Shown here one piece after another: positions 1 through 5,176 of a stretch of 5,176 nt of DNA. The stretch is from Ghiorsea sp. (lineage in GTDB: Bacteria; Pseudomonadota; Zetaproteobacteria; Mariprofundales; Mariprofundaceae): positions 1 to 5,176 of the forward strand of contig JALUWH010000326.1 of assembly GCA_027019685.1 (NCBI GenBank), read 5' to 3'. The position numbers were made by a program, and so were the translations under genes. Every line of letters begins with the position of its first letter. Within the stretch, counting starts at the first letter, position 1. Under the pieces are notes generated by a model. It saw only the letters and a program-made list of their open reading frames with translations. It was not told the DNA's origin and ran no database searches.

Positions 1-366
1 CCTTGCGGCTTGTAGCCCTGCATAGGTACCAAAAGAGAAACCTGCCAAATACAGTGGGCTGTTTGGATTCTTTTGCTCAAGCCAATCAATCATGGCGGTC
101 ACATCATCGACTTCACCCACACCTTCATCCCATTGTCCTTCGCTTTTCTCTACACCACGAAAGTTAAACCTAAGCACAGAATAACCCAGCTCTTCAAATG
201 CTCTGCCCATCCAATAGACCACTTTATTTCGCATGGTGCCGCCATAAACAGGGTGGGGGTGGCAAACCACAATGGCGGGTTTATCTGCTTCACCTTGGTG
301 GTACAAAGCTTCAATATTCCCCACAGGGCCTTTTAGCATCAGTTTTTCTGGGCGGTGTTCAGTCAT
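1..366 (-). CDS. Alpha/beta hydrolase, N-terminal 122 residues (3' end outside window)
   Basis: Reading the minus strand from the ATG at 366 gives 122 uninterrupted residues before the window edge. The sequence shows HPHP (residues 36-39) followed by YGGTMRNKVV (41-50), then RFNFRGV (66-72), SEG (75-77) and the nucleophile elbow GFSFG (109-113), with Ser111 the likely nucleophile. This order is typical of the small dienelactone-hydrolase-like alpha/beta hydrolases that resemble an esterase or lipase core. They are probably cytoplasmic, as no signal peptide is seen. The acid and histidine of the triad should lie in the missing C-terminal part. The start overlaps the yffB stop in ATGA and has no clear Shine-Dalgarno sequence, so translation is probably coupled to yffB. 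The usual GVGxSxG loop reads GVEKSEG here. The substrate is unknown. Family assignment is firm; function is not. Confidence 0.88.
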   Translation of the reverse strand, partial: MTEHRPEKLMLKGPVGNIEALYHQGEADKPAIVVCHPHPVYGGTMRNKVVYWMGRAFEELGYSVLRFNFRGVEKSEGQWDEGVGEVDDVTAMIDWLEQKNPNSPLYLAGFSFGTYAGLQAAR

Positions 367-698
367 AGTTCAGCGTACACCGCTTCATCAAAACCAACGA
401 TGACTTTATCATCAACCACCAATACAGGGCGTTTAATCATGGATGGATAGGTGCACATCAACGCAATGGCTTTGTCTTGATTGATACCTTCTTTGTCATC
501 AGCGCTTAATTTTCGCCATGTTGTACCACGTTGATTTAATAAGGTTTTCCAACCGACTTGGTTACACCACGATTCAAGCGTGACAGCATCAATGCCGTCT
601 TTTTTGTAGTTGTGAAACTCAAAGTCTAAACCTTTGGCTGTCAGGGCAGCTTTGGCTTTTTTGATGGTGTTGCAATTGGGTATGCCATACATTTTCAT
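363..698 (-). CDS. yffB: ArsC/Spx-family reductase, YffB type
   Basis: This is a 111-residue thioredoxin-fold protein of the arsenate reductase-like (ArsC/Spx/MgsR) family. It starts MKMYGIPNCNTIKKAK, so the single active-site-type cysteine is Cys9 in the CxTIKKA motif. The conserved block GWKTLLNQRGTTWRKL covers residues 49-64, and IKRPVLV (88-94) carries the Arg90 expected near the anion-binding site. GFDEAVY near the C-terminus matches the family ending. From memory the match to E. coli YffB (about 118 residues) is close over the whole length. YffB's physiological role is poorly defined; glutathione-dependent thiol reduction has been proposed, and arsenate reduction should not be assumed. 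No ars genes are nearby. The ATG overlaps the tsaE stop (ATGA), with a possible AAGGA at 709-713. The stop overlaps the hydrolase start in the same way. Confidence 0.92.
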   Translation of the reverse strand: MKMYGIPNCNTIKKAKAALTAKGLDFEFHNYKKDGIDAVTLESWCNQVGWKTLLNQRGTTWRKLSADDKEGINQDKAIALMCTYPSMIKRPVLVVDDKVIVGFDEAVYAEL

Positions 699-1123
699 GG
701 TTTCTCTATCCTTACGTGTCTTGTGTTTATATCCGTATCATCCAGCTCAATATAGATGTGCGTGGTGCTTTGGGGCAATAATTCAGGGGCGCGTTCGCTC
801 CACTCAATCAGGGTCAACCAAGGTGGGCTAAAAAACTCATCCACACCAAGGTTTGCTACCTCAAAGCTATCTTCTAGGCGATACCAGTCCATATGCGCGA
901 CTTTCAATCCGTTGTTCGTATCATATTCCTGAATGATGGCAAAAGTAGGGCTGGGCAAGGCTTCATCAGTCACACCCAAAGCACGCATCATAGCTCTAGC
1001 TAAAAAGCTTTTGCCAGCGCCTAAATCGCCATGCAACGCAAAGCAATCACCAGCCTGAACATCTTCCACTAGCTTCTTGGCTAAAGCAATCATTGCTGCT
1101 TCATTTTCAATCAATATACTCAA
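695..1123 (-). CDS. tsaE: tRNA threonylcarbamoyladenosine biosynthesis ATPase TsaE
   Basis: This 142-residue protein is TsaE (YjeE), the P-loop ATPase that works with TsaB and TsaD to transfer the threonylcarbamoyl group onto A37 of ANN-decoding tRNAs in the cytoplasm. The Walker A motif GDLGAGKSF lies at residues 32-40, with Lys38 and Ser39 binding the nucleotide. SPTF (58-61), HMDWYRL (77-83) and LIEWSER (105-111) are the other family signatures, in the right order. The length is normal. The start is TTG at 1123, overlapping the pdxB stop (TTGA) with AGGGA 9 nt upstream. The next in-frame ATG is residue 11 (1093), which would cut into the N-terminal strand and helix before the P-loop, so TTG is preferred. 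The stop overlaps the yffB start (ATGA). tsaB and tsaD are not in the window. Confidence 0.95.
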   Translation of the reverse strand: MSILIENEAAMIALAKKLVEDVQAGDCFALHGDLGAGKSFLARAMMRALGVTDEALPSPTFAIIQEYDTNNGLKVAHMDWYRLEDSFEVANLGVDEFFSPPWLTLIEWSERAPELLPQSTTHIYIELDDTDINTRHVRIEKP

Positions 1124-2217
1124 AAGAATACATCCCTATCTAGGTTGTGTGCTGCCAATACTTTATCCCATGCACGGCGCACTGGGTAGTTTTTACGATA
1201 GCTCGAAAACCATGCCCTAAAGTTATCTGTTTTACCTGCATTTTTCATGGCTTGGTTATCATTTTCTATGGGGTACATCGTTAATGCCAGCGCGGACTTG
1301 CTCATGTTTGATGAGAGTGCACACATTTCAATATCAGGTAATGCTGTTTGCATATCCCAACTTGGTAATATTTGAAGAAAGGCGCATAAGTCTTTGTAAA
1401 CAAAATAAGTATTGGCAGCTTTCCCGTCCAAAGAATGCCCTGCGATATGCGGGGTGGCAATCAAGACTTGGGGGTGCTTTAAAAGGTCTGAATGGATATT
1501 CGGCTCATTTTCCCAACAATCGAGCACGGCAAAATGTTCTTCATCTTGATTCAACCAATCCAGCAATGCTTGATTGTCAATACATGCGCCACGCCCTGCA
1601 TTAATAATACCTTTGCCCTTAAATTGATTTAGCTTTTCTGCATCAAGTAAATGATGGGTGGCAAACTCACCATCATAAGTAAGTGGGGTGTGCAGGGTTA
1701 AAATATCAGCGGTTTCCAACACATCATCAAGACTTGTGCCTAGACCTCTAGGCGGGTCATTTAATAATGTTTGTAAACCTAATTTATTACATGCTTGATT
1801 CAATAGTGAACCAATACGACCCACACCAATAATACCAATTTTATCTTTTGACAACGACAGCTTGCCCATATTTTCTAAAGTAAAAAACACAGCCAACATA
1901 TATTCCACTACCGATTGGGTAGAGCTGCCTGCTGCTGAGGCAAAGGTGATGGCTTGGGATTGTAAATAGAGTTTATCCACATGGTCATCACCAATGGTTG
2001 CAGTGCCCACAAAACGCACAGCAGAATCATGTAACAAAGCCTCATCAATTTGAATGCCAGAGCGTGTTAATAATACATCGGTATGTTGAAGTTGTTGTGG
2101 GTTTATTTCAGATAACGCCAAGGTGTTAAGGCTTACTTTTATGTCACTAAGATGTGAAAAAGCATCCTCAACACCCCAAATGTTTGCATCAGCGGTGATA
2201 TTTAACTGTTTCGGCAT
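1120..2217 (-). CDS. pdxB: Erythronate-4-phosphate dehydrogenase PdxB
   Basis: PdxB oxidises 4-phosphoerythronate in the DXP-dependent pathway to pyridoxal 5'-phosphate, using a tightly bound NAD in the cytoplasm. The 365 residues show the D-2-hydroxyacid dehydrogenase layout. VGTATIGDDHVD (70-81) is close to the PdxB signature. The Rossmann motif GVGRIG (131-136) is followed by DPPR (154-157), where Asp154 should contact the NAD ribose. HTPLTYDG (176-183), INAGRGACIDN (205-215, catalytic Arg209), LDCWENEP (232-239, catalytic Glu238) and TPHIAGHSLDGKA (255-267, catalytic His257) follow. The C-terminal stretch around FSSYRKNYPVRRAW (337-350) matches the dimerisation domain that separates PdxB from SerA and other relatives. 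E. coli PdxB is slightly longer (378 residues). The gene follows the repeat-protein gene after 6 bp and overlaps tsaE by 4 bp. Confidence 0.94.
   Translation of the reverse strand: MPKQLNITADANIWGVEDAFSHLSDIKVSLNTLALSEINPQQLQHTDVLLTRSGIQIDEALLHDSAVRFVGTATIGDDHVDKLYLQSQAITFASAAGSSTQSVVEYMLAVFFTLENMGKLSLSKDKIGIIGVGRIGSLLNQACNKLGLQTLLNDPPRGLGTSLDDVLETADILTLHTPLTYDGEFATHHLLDAEKLNQFKGKGIINAGRGACIDNQALLDWLNQDEEHFAVLDCWENEPNIHSDLLKHPQVLIATPHIAGHSLDGKAANTYFVYKDLCAFLQILPSWDMQTALPDIEMCALSSNMSKSALALTMYPIENDNQAMKNAGKTDNFRAWFSSYRKNYPVRRAWDKVLAAHNLDRDVFF
1133..1137 (-). promoter_or_regulatory. Ribosome binding site for the TTG-initiated tsaE
   Basis: On the minus strand AGGGA sits 9 nt before the TTG at 1123, inside the last codons of pdxB. 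It supports the TTG start over the internal ATG at 1093. The spacing is slightly long but acceptable, and coupling to pdxB termination probably helps. Confidence 0.55.
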
Positions 2218-2226
2218 TCCTAGTTA
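2218..2226 (-). promoter_or_regulatory. Compact pdxB initiation site with abutting AGGA and in-frame upstream stop
   Basis: On the minus strand the junction reads TAA CTA GGA ATG. The TAA stop of the repeat-protein gene is in the same frame as pdxB, so pdxB cannot start further upstream. The only purine-rich Shine-Dalgarno-like stretch, AGGA, touches the ATG with no spacer, which is too close for normal use. No better site is seen upstream. Reinitiation by ribosomes finishing the upstream gene is the likely mode (inference). Confidence 0.5.
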
Positions 2227-3519
2227 ATACAGTCGTTTGCGTGCTTTTGCAGCAAGTTTATGGGTTGGGTACTGGCGTATTAATTGTAAATAATAATCTT
2301 GTGCAGCTTTAGGATTATTCATTTTCTTTTCGGTAAAGTCTGCTAAATCAAACAATGCACGTGGTGCGGCTTCGGTTTTACTGAAGTCTTTGACCACTTG
2401 TTGTAGAATTTGTGTATATAAGTCGTTGTCTTTCAGCTTCTTACGTGCAATTTTTGCTGCATCTTTTAAACCTTCAACTGCCTCTTTTTCATGTTTAGGG
2501 AACATTTTTGCCAGTTTTCTTAGGCTTTGTACCGCAGCAAGCGGGTCTTTAAGTTTTCCTTCTTGTAGGTCTGCTGCTGTTTGTAGTGCCCAAAGTGATA
2601 TTTCATCTTTAGGAAAAAGTTGGACAATTTTATTCAGGCTTTGCACTGCACCTTTATAATCTTTTTGATGTTTTTCTTGAATCAAAGCGAGGTTTTTGTA
2701 TGCGCGTTTCACCAATGTATGACGTGGATATTCACGAATAAGTTTTTTATAATTCGCGACAGCTTTATCATATTGTTTCAGTGATTTTTGTTGCAGGTCT
2801 GCTGTAGCTAACAAGGCTTCAGCACGATATGCGCTATTGGGGTATAAAGTAAGTAGTTTTTCAAAGGCAAATACCCCACTTTTGGCTGATGTGGTTGCAA
2901 TATTATGTGCGTATAATATTTGTACTTCATCAACATAAGGATAGTTGGGGAAACGTGAAAGGAATTGAATTTGTAAATCAGCCAAAGCTTTATTTACATC
3001 TTTATCATCAATTTTATAAAGCTGTTTAATAAGGCTTAATATGCGGGCTGCTTTTTTACCTTTGATTTTATGGTTGATAATAGCTTTGATTTCTTTTGCG
3101 TAATCATCCCAGTCTTTTTCGATTAAAATAAGCAAGCGTTGTTTGGCACCAATCGCGGTTTCGGAGTGAGGGTATTCGTATAAAACTTGTAGCCATGCAA
3201 CTGCAGCTTTTTCTTCTTCACCTTGGTTTAATAAGATACGACCTTTGAGAAATAAAGCATCAGCAGCAATAGGTAAGTGGTTATATTGCTTAAGGAATAA
3301 GCTAATATCTTGTAATAATGTATCATTTAATTCAGAGCTAGATGAAAAGAAGGAACGCTTATGTGCTGCGGCATCAAAGTGGTTGCGAATCAGGTTTAAA
3401 TGTAAAATAGATACTTCTTTTTCAGATAAAGAAGGTCTTTTTATATTAGAGCCTGCATGTGCCCAGATGGGTGATAAAGTTAAAGCGACAACTGTGATAA
3501 GCATCCATACATTTTTCAT
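2224..3519 (-). CDS. Exported TPR-like repeat protein, CpoB/YbgF- or BamD-like architecture
   Basis: I do not recognise a specific ortholog for this 431-residue protein. It starts with a signal peptide: a short basic end (MKN), a hydrophobic core to about residue 19, and AHA at 20-22 giving a likely signal peptidase I cut before Gly23. There is no lipobox cysteine, so a soluble periplasmic protein is expected. The rest is helical and lysine-rich. A YP/FP motif recurs at residues 226, 264, 302, 340, 379 (FS) and 417, with earlier copies at 116 and 190. The late spacing is 38, 38, 38, 39 and 38 residues. Between them lie helices of the type AxxxLxxLxxxKLKxxxxAVxxxxKL, as in the TPR_6-type repeats of YbgF/CpoB and BamD. 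The likely role is as a protein-binding scaffold at the envelope (inference). The ATG has AAGGGG 8 nt upstream, inside the end of map. It lies 5 bp after map and 6 bp before pdxB. Confidence 0.85.
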   Translation of the reverse strand: MKNVWMLITVVALTLSPIWAHAGSNIKRPSLSEKEVSILHLNLIRNHFDAAAHKRSFFSSSSELNDTLLQDISLFLKQYNHLPIAADALFLKGRILLNQGEEEKAAVAWLQVLYEYPHSETAIGAKQRLLILIEKDWDDYAKEIKAIINHKIKGKKAARILSLIKQLYKIDDKDVNKALADLQIQFLSRFPNYPYVDEVQILYAHNIATTSAKSGVFAFEKLLTLYPNSAYRAEALLATADLQQKSLKQYDKAVANYKKLIREYPRHTLVKRAYKNLALIQEKHQKDYKGAVQSLNKIVQLFPKDEISLWALQTAADLQEGKLKDPLAAVQSLRKLAKMFPKHEKEAVEGLKDAAKIARKKLKDNDLYTQILQQVVKDFSKTEAAPRALFDLADFTEKKMNNPKAAQDYYLQLIRQYPTHKLAAKARKRLY

Positions 3520-3524
3520 TTTAT

Positions 3525-4283
3525 TTACCCCTTGATTGTTGGTAATGTTAAAATTTCTGCTCCGTCTTTACGAACAGCAATAGTGTGTTCAAATTGTGCG
3601 GATAAACCTCGGTCTCGTGTCACCACAGTCCACCCATCATTGAGCACTTTCACAGGGTGTTTACCAGCATTCACCATGGGCTCAATGGTAAAAACCATAC
3701 CTTCTTTGATTTCCATGCCTTCACCCTGTTTACCAAAGTGAACGACTTGTGGTTCTTCATGGAAAACACGACCAATACCATGCCCACAATATTCACGCAC
3801 CACACTAAACCTGTTCTTTTCAACAAAGCTTTGAATAGCATAGCCTATATCACCCAGAGTTGCACCTGGTTTGACCACATCAATGCCGATTTGTAAGGCT
3901 TCACGGGCAACTTCTGTCAGCTTTTGGGCACGAACCTTGGGTTTACCCACATAAAAAGTTTTGCTGGTATCACCATGCCAACCATCAATAATGGTGGTGA
4001 CATCCACGTTGATAATGTCGCCATCTTTAAGCTTTTTCTTGTCGGGAATACCGTGGCAAACCACATGATTGACCGATGTGCAAACAGATTTTGGAAAACC
4101 GCGATAATTGAGTGGGGCAGGGATACCACCATGTTCGAGTGTATATTCATGGACAATTTCATTGATTTTCTCAGTGGTGATACCAGGTTTAATATATTCT
4201 TCTATCATCACCAAAGTATTGGCAGCGACTTGGCATGCAGGACGCATAGCTTCGATTTCTTCTGTAGTTTTTAATTGAACCAT
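3525..4283 (-). CDS. map: Type I methionine aminopeptidase
   Basis: Map removes the initiator methionine from nascent proteins after deformylation, acting in the cytoplasm at the ribosome exit. The 252 residues form a complete single-domain type Ia enzyme with no N-terminal extension (E. coli Map has 264). All five metal ligands are visible: Asp94 in NVDV, Asp105 in HGDTS, His168 in CGHGIG, Glu201 in TIEP and Glu232 in FEHT. The active-site His77 lies in CHGIP. The offset of about 3 from E. coli numbering (D97, D108, H171, E204, E235) is constant, as expected for an ortholog. The start is the ATG at 4283, with AGAGGA 6 nt upstream (4290-4295). It is the first gene of the minus-strand run and is divergent from sixA. 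It is followed after 5 bp by the exported repeat-protein gene. Confidence 0.97.
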   Translation of the reverse strand: MVQLKTTEEIEAMRPACQVAANTLVMIEEYIKPGITTEKINEIVHEYTLEHGGIPAPLNYRGFPKSVCTSVNHVVCHGIPDKKKLKDGDIINVDVTTIIDGWHGDTSKTFYVGKPKVRAQKLTEVAREALQIGIDVVKPGATLGDIGYAIQSFVEKNRFSVVREYCGHGIGRVFHEEPQVVHFGKQGEGMEIKEGMVFTIEPMVNAGKHPVKVLNDGWTVVTRDRGLSAQFEHTIAVRKDGAEILTLPTIKG

Positions 4284-4338
4284 GGTTGTTCCTCTGTATC
4301 GTCCGCATTGTGTTATTTGTAATTTGGGAGAACCTTAC
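4284..4338. promoter_or_regulatory. Divergent map / sixA intergenic region
   Basis: This 55-bp gap must hold the ribosome binding sites of both genes: AGAGGA for map on the minus strand (4290-4295) and GGGAG for sixA on the plus strand. Promoters for one or both genes may also lie here, but I see no good sigma70 pair. On the plus strand ttgttc (4286-4291) and tgttat (4311-4316) are 19 bp apart and match weakly. On the minus strand only a poor TTACAA/GATACA pair is seen. The map promoter may instead lie inside sixA. No operator-like palindrome stands out. Confidence 0.4.
4326..4330 (+). promoter_or_regulatory. sixA ribosome binding site (fixes the start at 4339)
   Basis: GGGAG lies 8 nt before the ATG at 4339. 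The in-frame ATG further upstream at 4282 has no Shine-Dalgarno sequence. It would add 19 residues unlike any SixA N-terminus and would overlap the map start codon. The 4339 start is therefore chosen. Confidence 0.8.
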
Positions 4339-4812
4339 ATGCGAATCTATCTTGTTCAACACGCCTTAGCCTTGGATGAAGCGCAAGACCCCAAACGCGC
4401 TGTATCTACCCAAGGATGTGAAGATATTGTGCGTACTGCGGGCTTTTTAAGCTTATTTGTGCAGCCTCAACCGAAATTTGTCTTTCATAGTGGTAAGTTA
4501 AGAGCCAAACAAACGGCTGAAATGTTTGCCGAAGCTTGGCATTTGAAAGGTGAAGTGATGCAAGTTGATGACTTATCACCCAATGCTGACCCGCAAGTGT
4601 GGGCTGCAAAATTAAATGTTATGTCTGATGATGTGTTAATCGTTGGACACCTGCCGCACTTACCCAAACTTGCATCTTTGTTGCTTTGTGGTGAGGTTGA
4701 TAGGCAACCTATTCGCTTTCAAAATGCAGGTGTTGTGTGTTTGGAGAAAGATGATGATGGTTATCAGCTTGTCTTTCAAATCAATCCTACCATGTTTTAT
4801 GAGGATAGTTAA
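4339..4812 (+). CDS. sixA: Phosphohistidine phosphatase, SixA family
   Basis: This is a 157-residue single-domain histidine phosphatase, close to the length of E. coli SixA (161). In E. coli, SixA removes phosphate from phosphohistidine on the nitrogen-related phosphotransferase protein NPr; older work assigned the HPt domain of ArcB. The N-terminus MRIYLVQHALA carries the catalytic His8, but the usual Arg-His-Gly is Gln-His-Ala. The second phosphate-binding block, HSGKLRAKQTAEMF (50-63), provides Arg55. The second catalytic histidine is His104 in IVGHLPHL (101-108). LSPNADP (79-85) matches the family loop near the acid residue. The protein is cytoplasmic. It is divergent from map and 110 bp upstream of mazG in the same direction. 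No phosphotransferase genes are in the window, so the substrate is not shown by context. Confidence 0.9.
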   Translation: MRIYLVQHALALDEAQDPKRAVSTQGCEDIVRTAGFLSLFVQPQPKFVFHSGKLRAKQTAEMFAEAWHLKGEVMQVDDLSPNADPQVWAAKLNVMSDDVLIVGHLPHLPKLASLLLCGEVDRQPIRFQNAGVVCLEKDDDGYQLVFQINPTMFYEDS

Positions 4813-4842
4813 GTTGATTTTCTCATCACTGACCCTCCTTAT

Positions 4843-4907
4843 CGTCATTCCCGCGAAGGCGGGAATCCATGCTTTGATAATAGATTCCCGCCTTCGCGGG
4901 AATGACG
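4843..4907. repeat. Palindromic intergenic repeat (REP/MITE-like), perfect 25-bp arms
   Basis: The left arm (4843-4867) and the right arm (4883-4907) are perfect reverse complements over 25 bp, separated by a 15-nt loop (4868-4882). Each arm also contains a smaller hairpin: ATTCCCGC and GCGGGAAT with 4-nt loops (4847-4866 and 4884-4903). It can therefore fold as one long stem or as two short ones. Elements with this core (GTCATTCCCGCG...GCGGGAATCC) are widespread in proteobacterial genomes, usually between genes in many copies. When translated they give the well-known spurious peptides VIPAKAGIH and DSRLRGNDG. No transposase or clear target-site duplication is seen here. A role as terminator is doubtful because no T-run follows. 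Family name not assigned. Confidence 0.93.
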
Positions 4908-4909
4908 GC

Positions 4910-4914
4910 AGAGG
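4910..4914 (+). promoter_or_regulatory. mazG ribosome binding site next to the repeat hairpin
   Basis: AGAGG lies 8 nt before the ATG at 4923, a normal spacing, and supports that start. It begins only 3 nt after the last paired base of the 25-bp inverted repeat, so a folded repeat in the mRNA would sit directly against the ribosome landing site. Confidence 0.75.
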
Positions 4915-4922
4915 TATATTTT

Positions 4923-5176
4923 ATGCCGCATAGAGTTCGCCAACATAGTAACCCTTTTGATAGGTTAGATAGCTTGATGAATATTTTACGGGTGGAATGT
5001 GATTGGGATAAAAAACAAACCCTGCAATCCTTGCGTAAATATACACTGGAAGAAACGCATGAAGTCTTAGAAGCGGTTGAAAAAGCTATTGAAACCGATG
5101 AATGGAATGATTTAAAAGGTGAATTGGGCGACATTTTGATACAAATTGCCTTTTATGCCGTGATTGCCAAAGAGCG
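4923..5176 (+). CDS. mazG: Nucleoside triphosphate pyrophosphohydrolase MazG, N-terminal 84 residues (3' end outside window)
   Basis: MazG hydrolyses nucleoside triphosphates to monophosphates and pyrophosphate; it cleans the nucleotide pool and in E. coli affects ppGpp-linked stress responses. The visible part holds the first MazG domain. It begins with FDRLDSLMNILR (12-23), followed by CDWDKKQTL (27-35), where most family members have CPWD. The metal-binding helices follow: YTLEETHEVLEAV (40-52) gives Glu43, Glu44 and Glu47, and DLKGELGDILIQIAFYA (63-79) gives Glu67 and Asp70. This is the EExxE...ExxD pattern of all-alpha NTP pyrophosphohydrolases. The start at 4923 has AGAGG 8 nt upstream; E. 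coli MazG starts about 8-10 residues later, so a few extra N-terminal residues are present. The reading frame is open to the window edge. It may be transcribed with sixA, through the repeat. Confidence 0.92.
   Translation, partial: MPHRVRQHSNPFDRLDSLMNILRVECDWDKKQTLQSLRKYTLEETHEVLEAVEKAIETDEWNDLKGELGDILIQIAFYAVIAKE

Larger units (their letters stand above)
1..4283 (-). other. Probable six-gene operon map - repeat protein - pdxB - tsaE - yffB - hydrolase
   Basis: All six genes share the minus strand. Junctions are +5, +6, -4, -4 and -4 bp, and I see no terminator-like hairpin with a T-run between any of them. The last three starts are embedded in the previous stop codons, and the hydrolase start lacks a Shine-Dalgarno sequence, pointing to translational coupling. 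The operon end lies beyond the left edge. A single transcript is inferred from spacing only. Confidence 0.75.

Noticed and set aside
73..336. Plus-strand open frame opposite the hydrolase
   Set aside because: The minus strand encodes HPHP, RFNFRG and GFSFG in order, so this frame is a shadow with no recognisable motif.
363..698. Arsenate resistance gene arsC
   Set aside because: The sequence follows the YffB pattern (CNTIKKA, RGTTWRKL) rather than true ArsC, and no arsR, arsB or acr3 is nearby.
1284..1604. Plus-strand 106-codon open frame opposite pdxB
   Set aside because: It lies fully within the conserved catalytic and dimerisation parts of PdxB on the other strand and shows no domain or RBS.
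4282..4338. 19-residue N-terminal extension of SixA from the ATG at 4282
   Set aside because: No ribosome binding site, overlap with the map start codon, and MRIYLVQH at 4339 matches the normal family N-terminus with GGGAG 8 nt upstream.
4843..4907. Rho-independent terminator for sixA
   Set aside because: The stem is strong, but no T-run follows on the plus strand (GGCAGAGG comes next), and on the minus strand the bases after it are ATAAGGAG rather than T-rich. The dyad fits a dispersed repeat better.
4843..4907. CRISPR repeat or toxin-antitoxin locus
   Set aside because: There is one inverted repeat only, with no spaced direct repeats or cas genes. MazG here is the housekeeping pyrophosphohydrolase, and no mazEF frame is seen in the window.
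4643..4933. Plus-strand open frame overlapping the end of sixA and the repeat
   Set aside because: It overlaps sixA in another frame and its C-terminal part reads VIPAKAGIH and DSRLRGNDG, the well-known translation artefact of the palindromic repeat.
4826..5134. Minus-strand open frame over the repeat and mazG
   Set aside because: It is antisense to the clear MazG reading frame and also contains the repeat-derived peptide; no independent start signal or family motif.

Overview
The window is dense, ordinary chromosomal housekeeping DNA from a Gram-negative bacterium of moderately low GC. A pdxB-type erythronate-4-phosphate dehydrogenase, a yffB-type ArsC-like reductase, a SixA-type phosphatase and an exported tol-pal-like repeat protein together suggest a gammaproteobacterium or a nearby proteobacterial lineage such as the Zetaproteobacteria. 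The species cannot be fixed from the sequence. There is no transposase, tRNA, rRNA, CRISPR array or phage gene.

Positions 4283 down to 1 (minus strand) hold a tightly packed run of six genes read in one direction. In order they are map (methionine aminopeptidase), an exported protein with 38-residue TPR-like repeats, pdxB (vitamin B6 synthesis), tsaE (tRNA t6A synthesis), yffB (ArsC/Spx-like thioredoxin-fold protein), and the N-terminal part of an alpha/beta hydrolase that runs off the left edge. Gaps are 5 and 6 bp for the first two junctions, then three successive 4-bp stop/start overlaps (TTGA, ATGA, ATGA). This strongly suggests one transcript with translational coupling.

A 55-bp divergent gap (4284-4338) separates map from a plus-strand pair: sixA (phosphohistidine phosphatase) and the N-terminal part of mazG (nucleotide pyrophosphohydrolase), which runs off the right edge. 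Between sixA and mazG lies a 65-bp palindromic intergenic repeat with perfect 25-bp arms (4843-4907). It ends two bases before the mazG ribosome binding site.

The genes are not one pathway. They form a growth-linked set: protein N-terminal maturation (map), cofactor supply (pdxB), tRNA modification (tsaE), nucleotide-pool cleaning (mazG), and poorly characterised accessory functions (the repeat protein, yffB, the hydrolase). I found no convincing new biological system. The points most worth a second look are the repeat element against the mazG RBS, the regular 38-residue repeat protein inside the operon, the altered RHG motif of SixA, and the unusual initiation sites of pdxB and tsaE.
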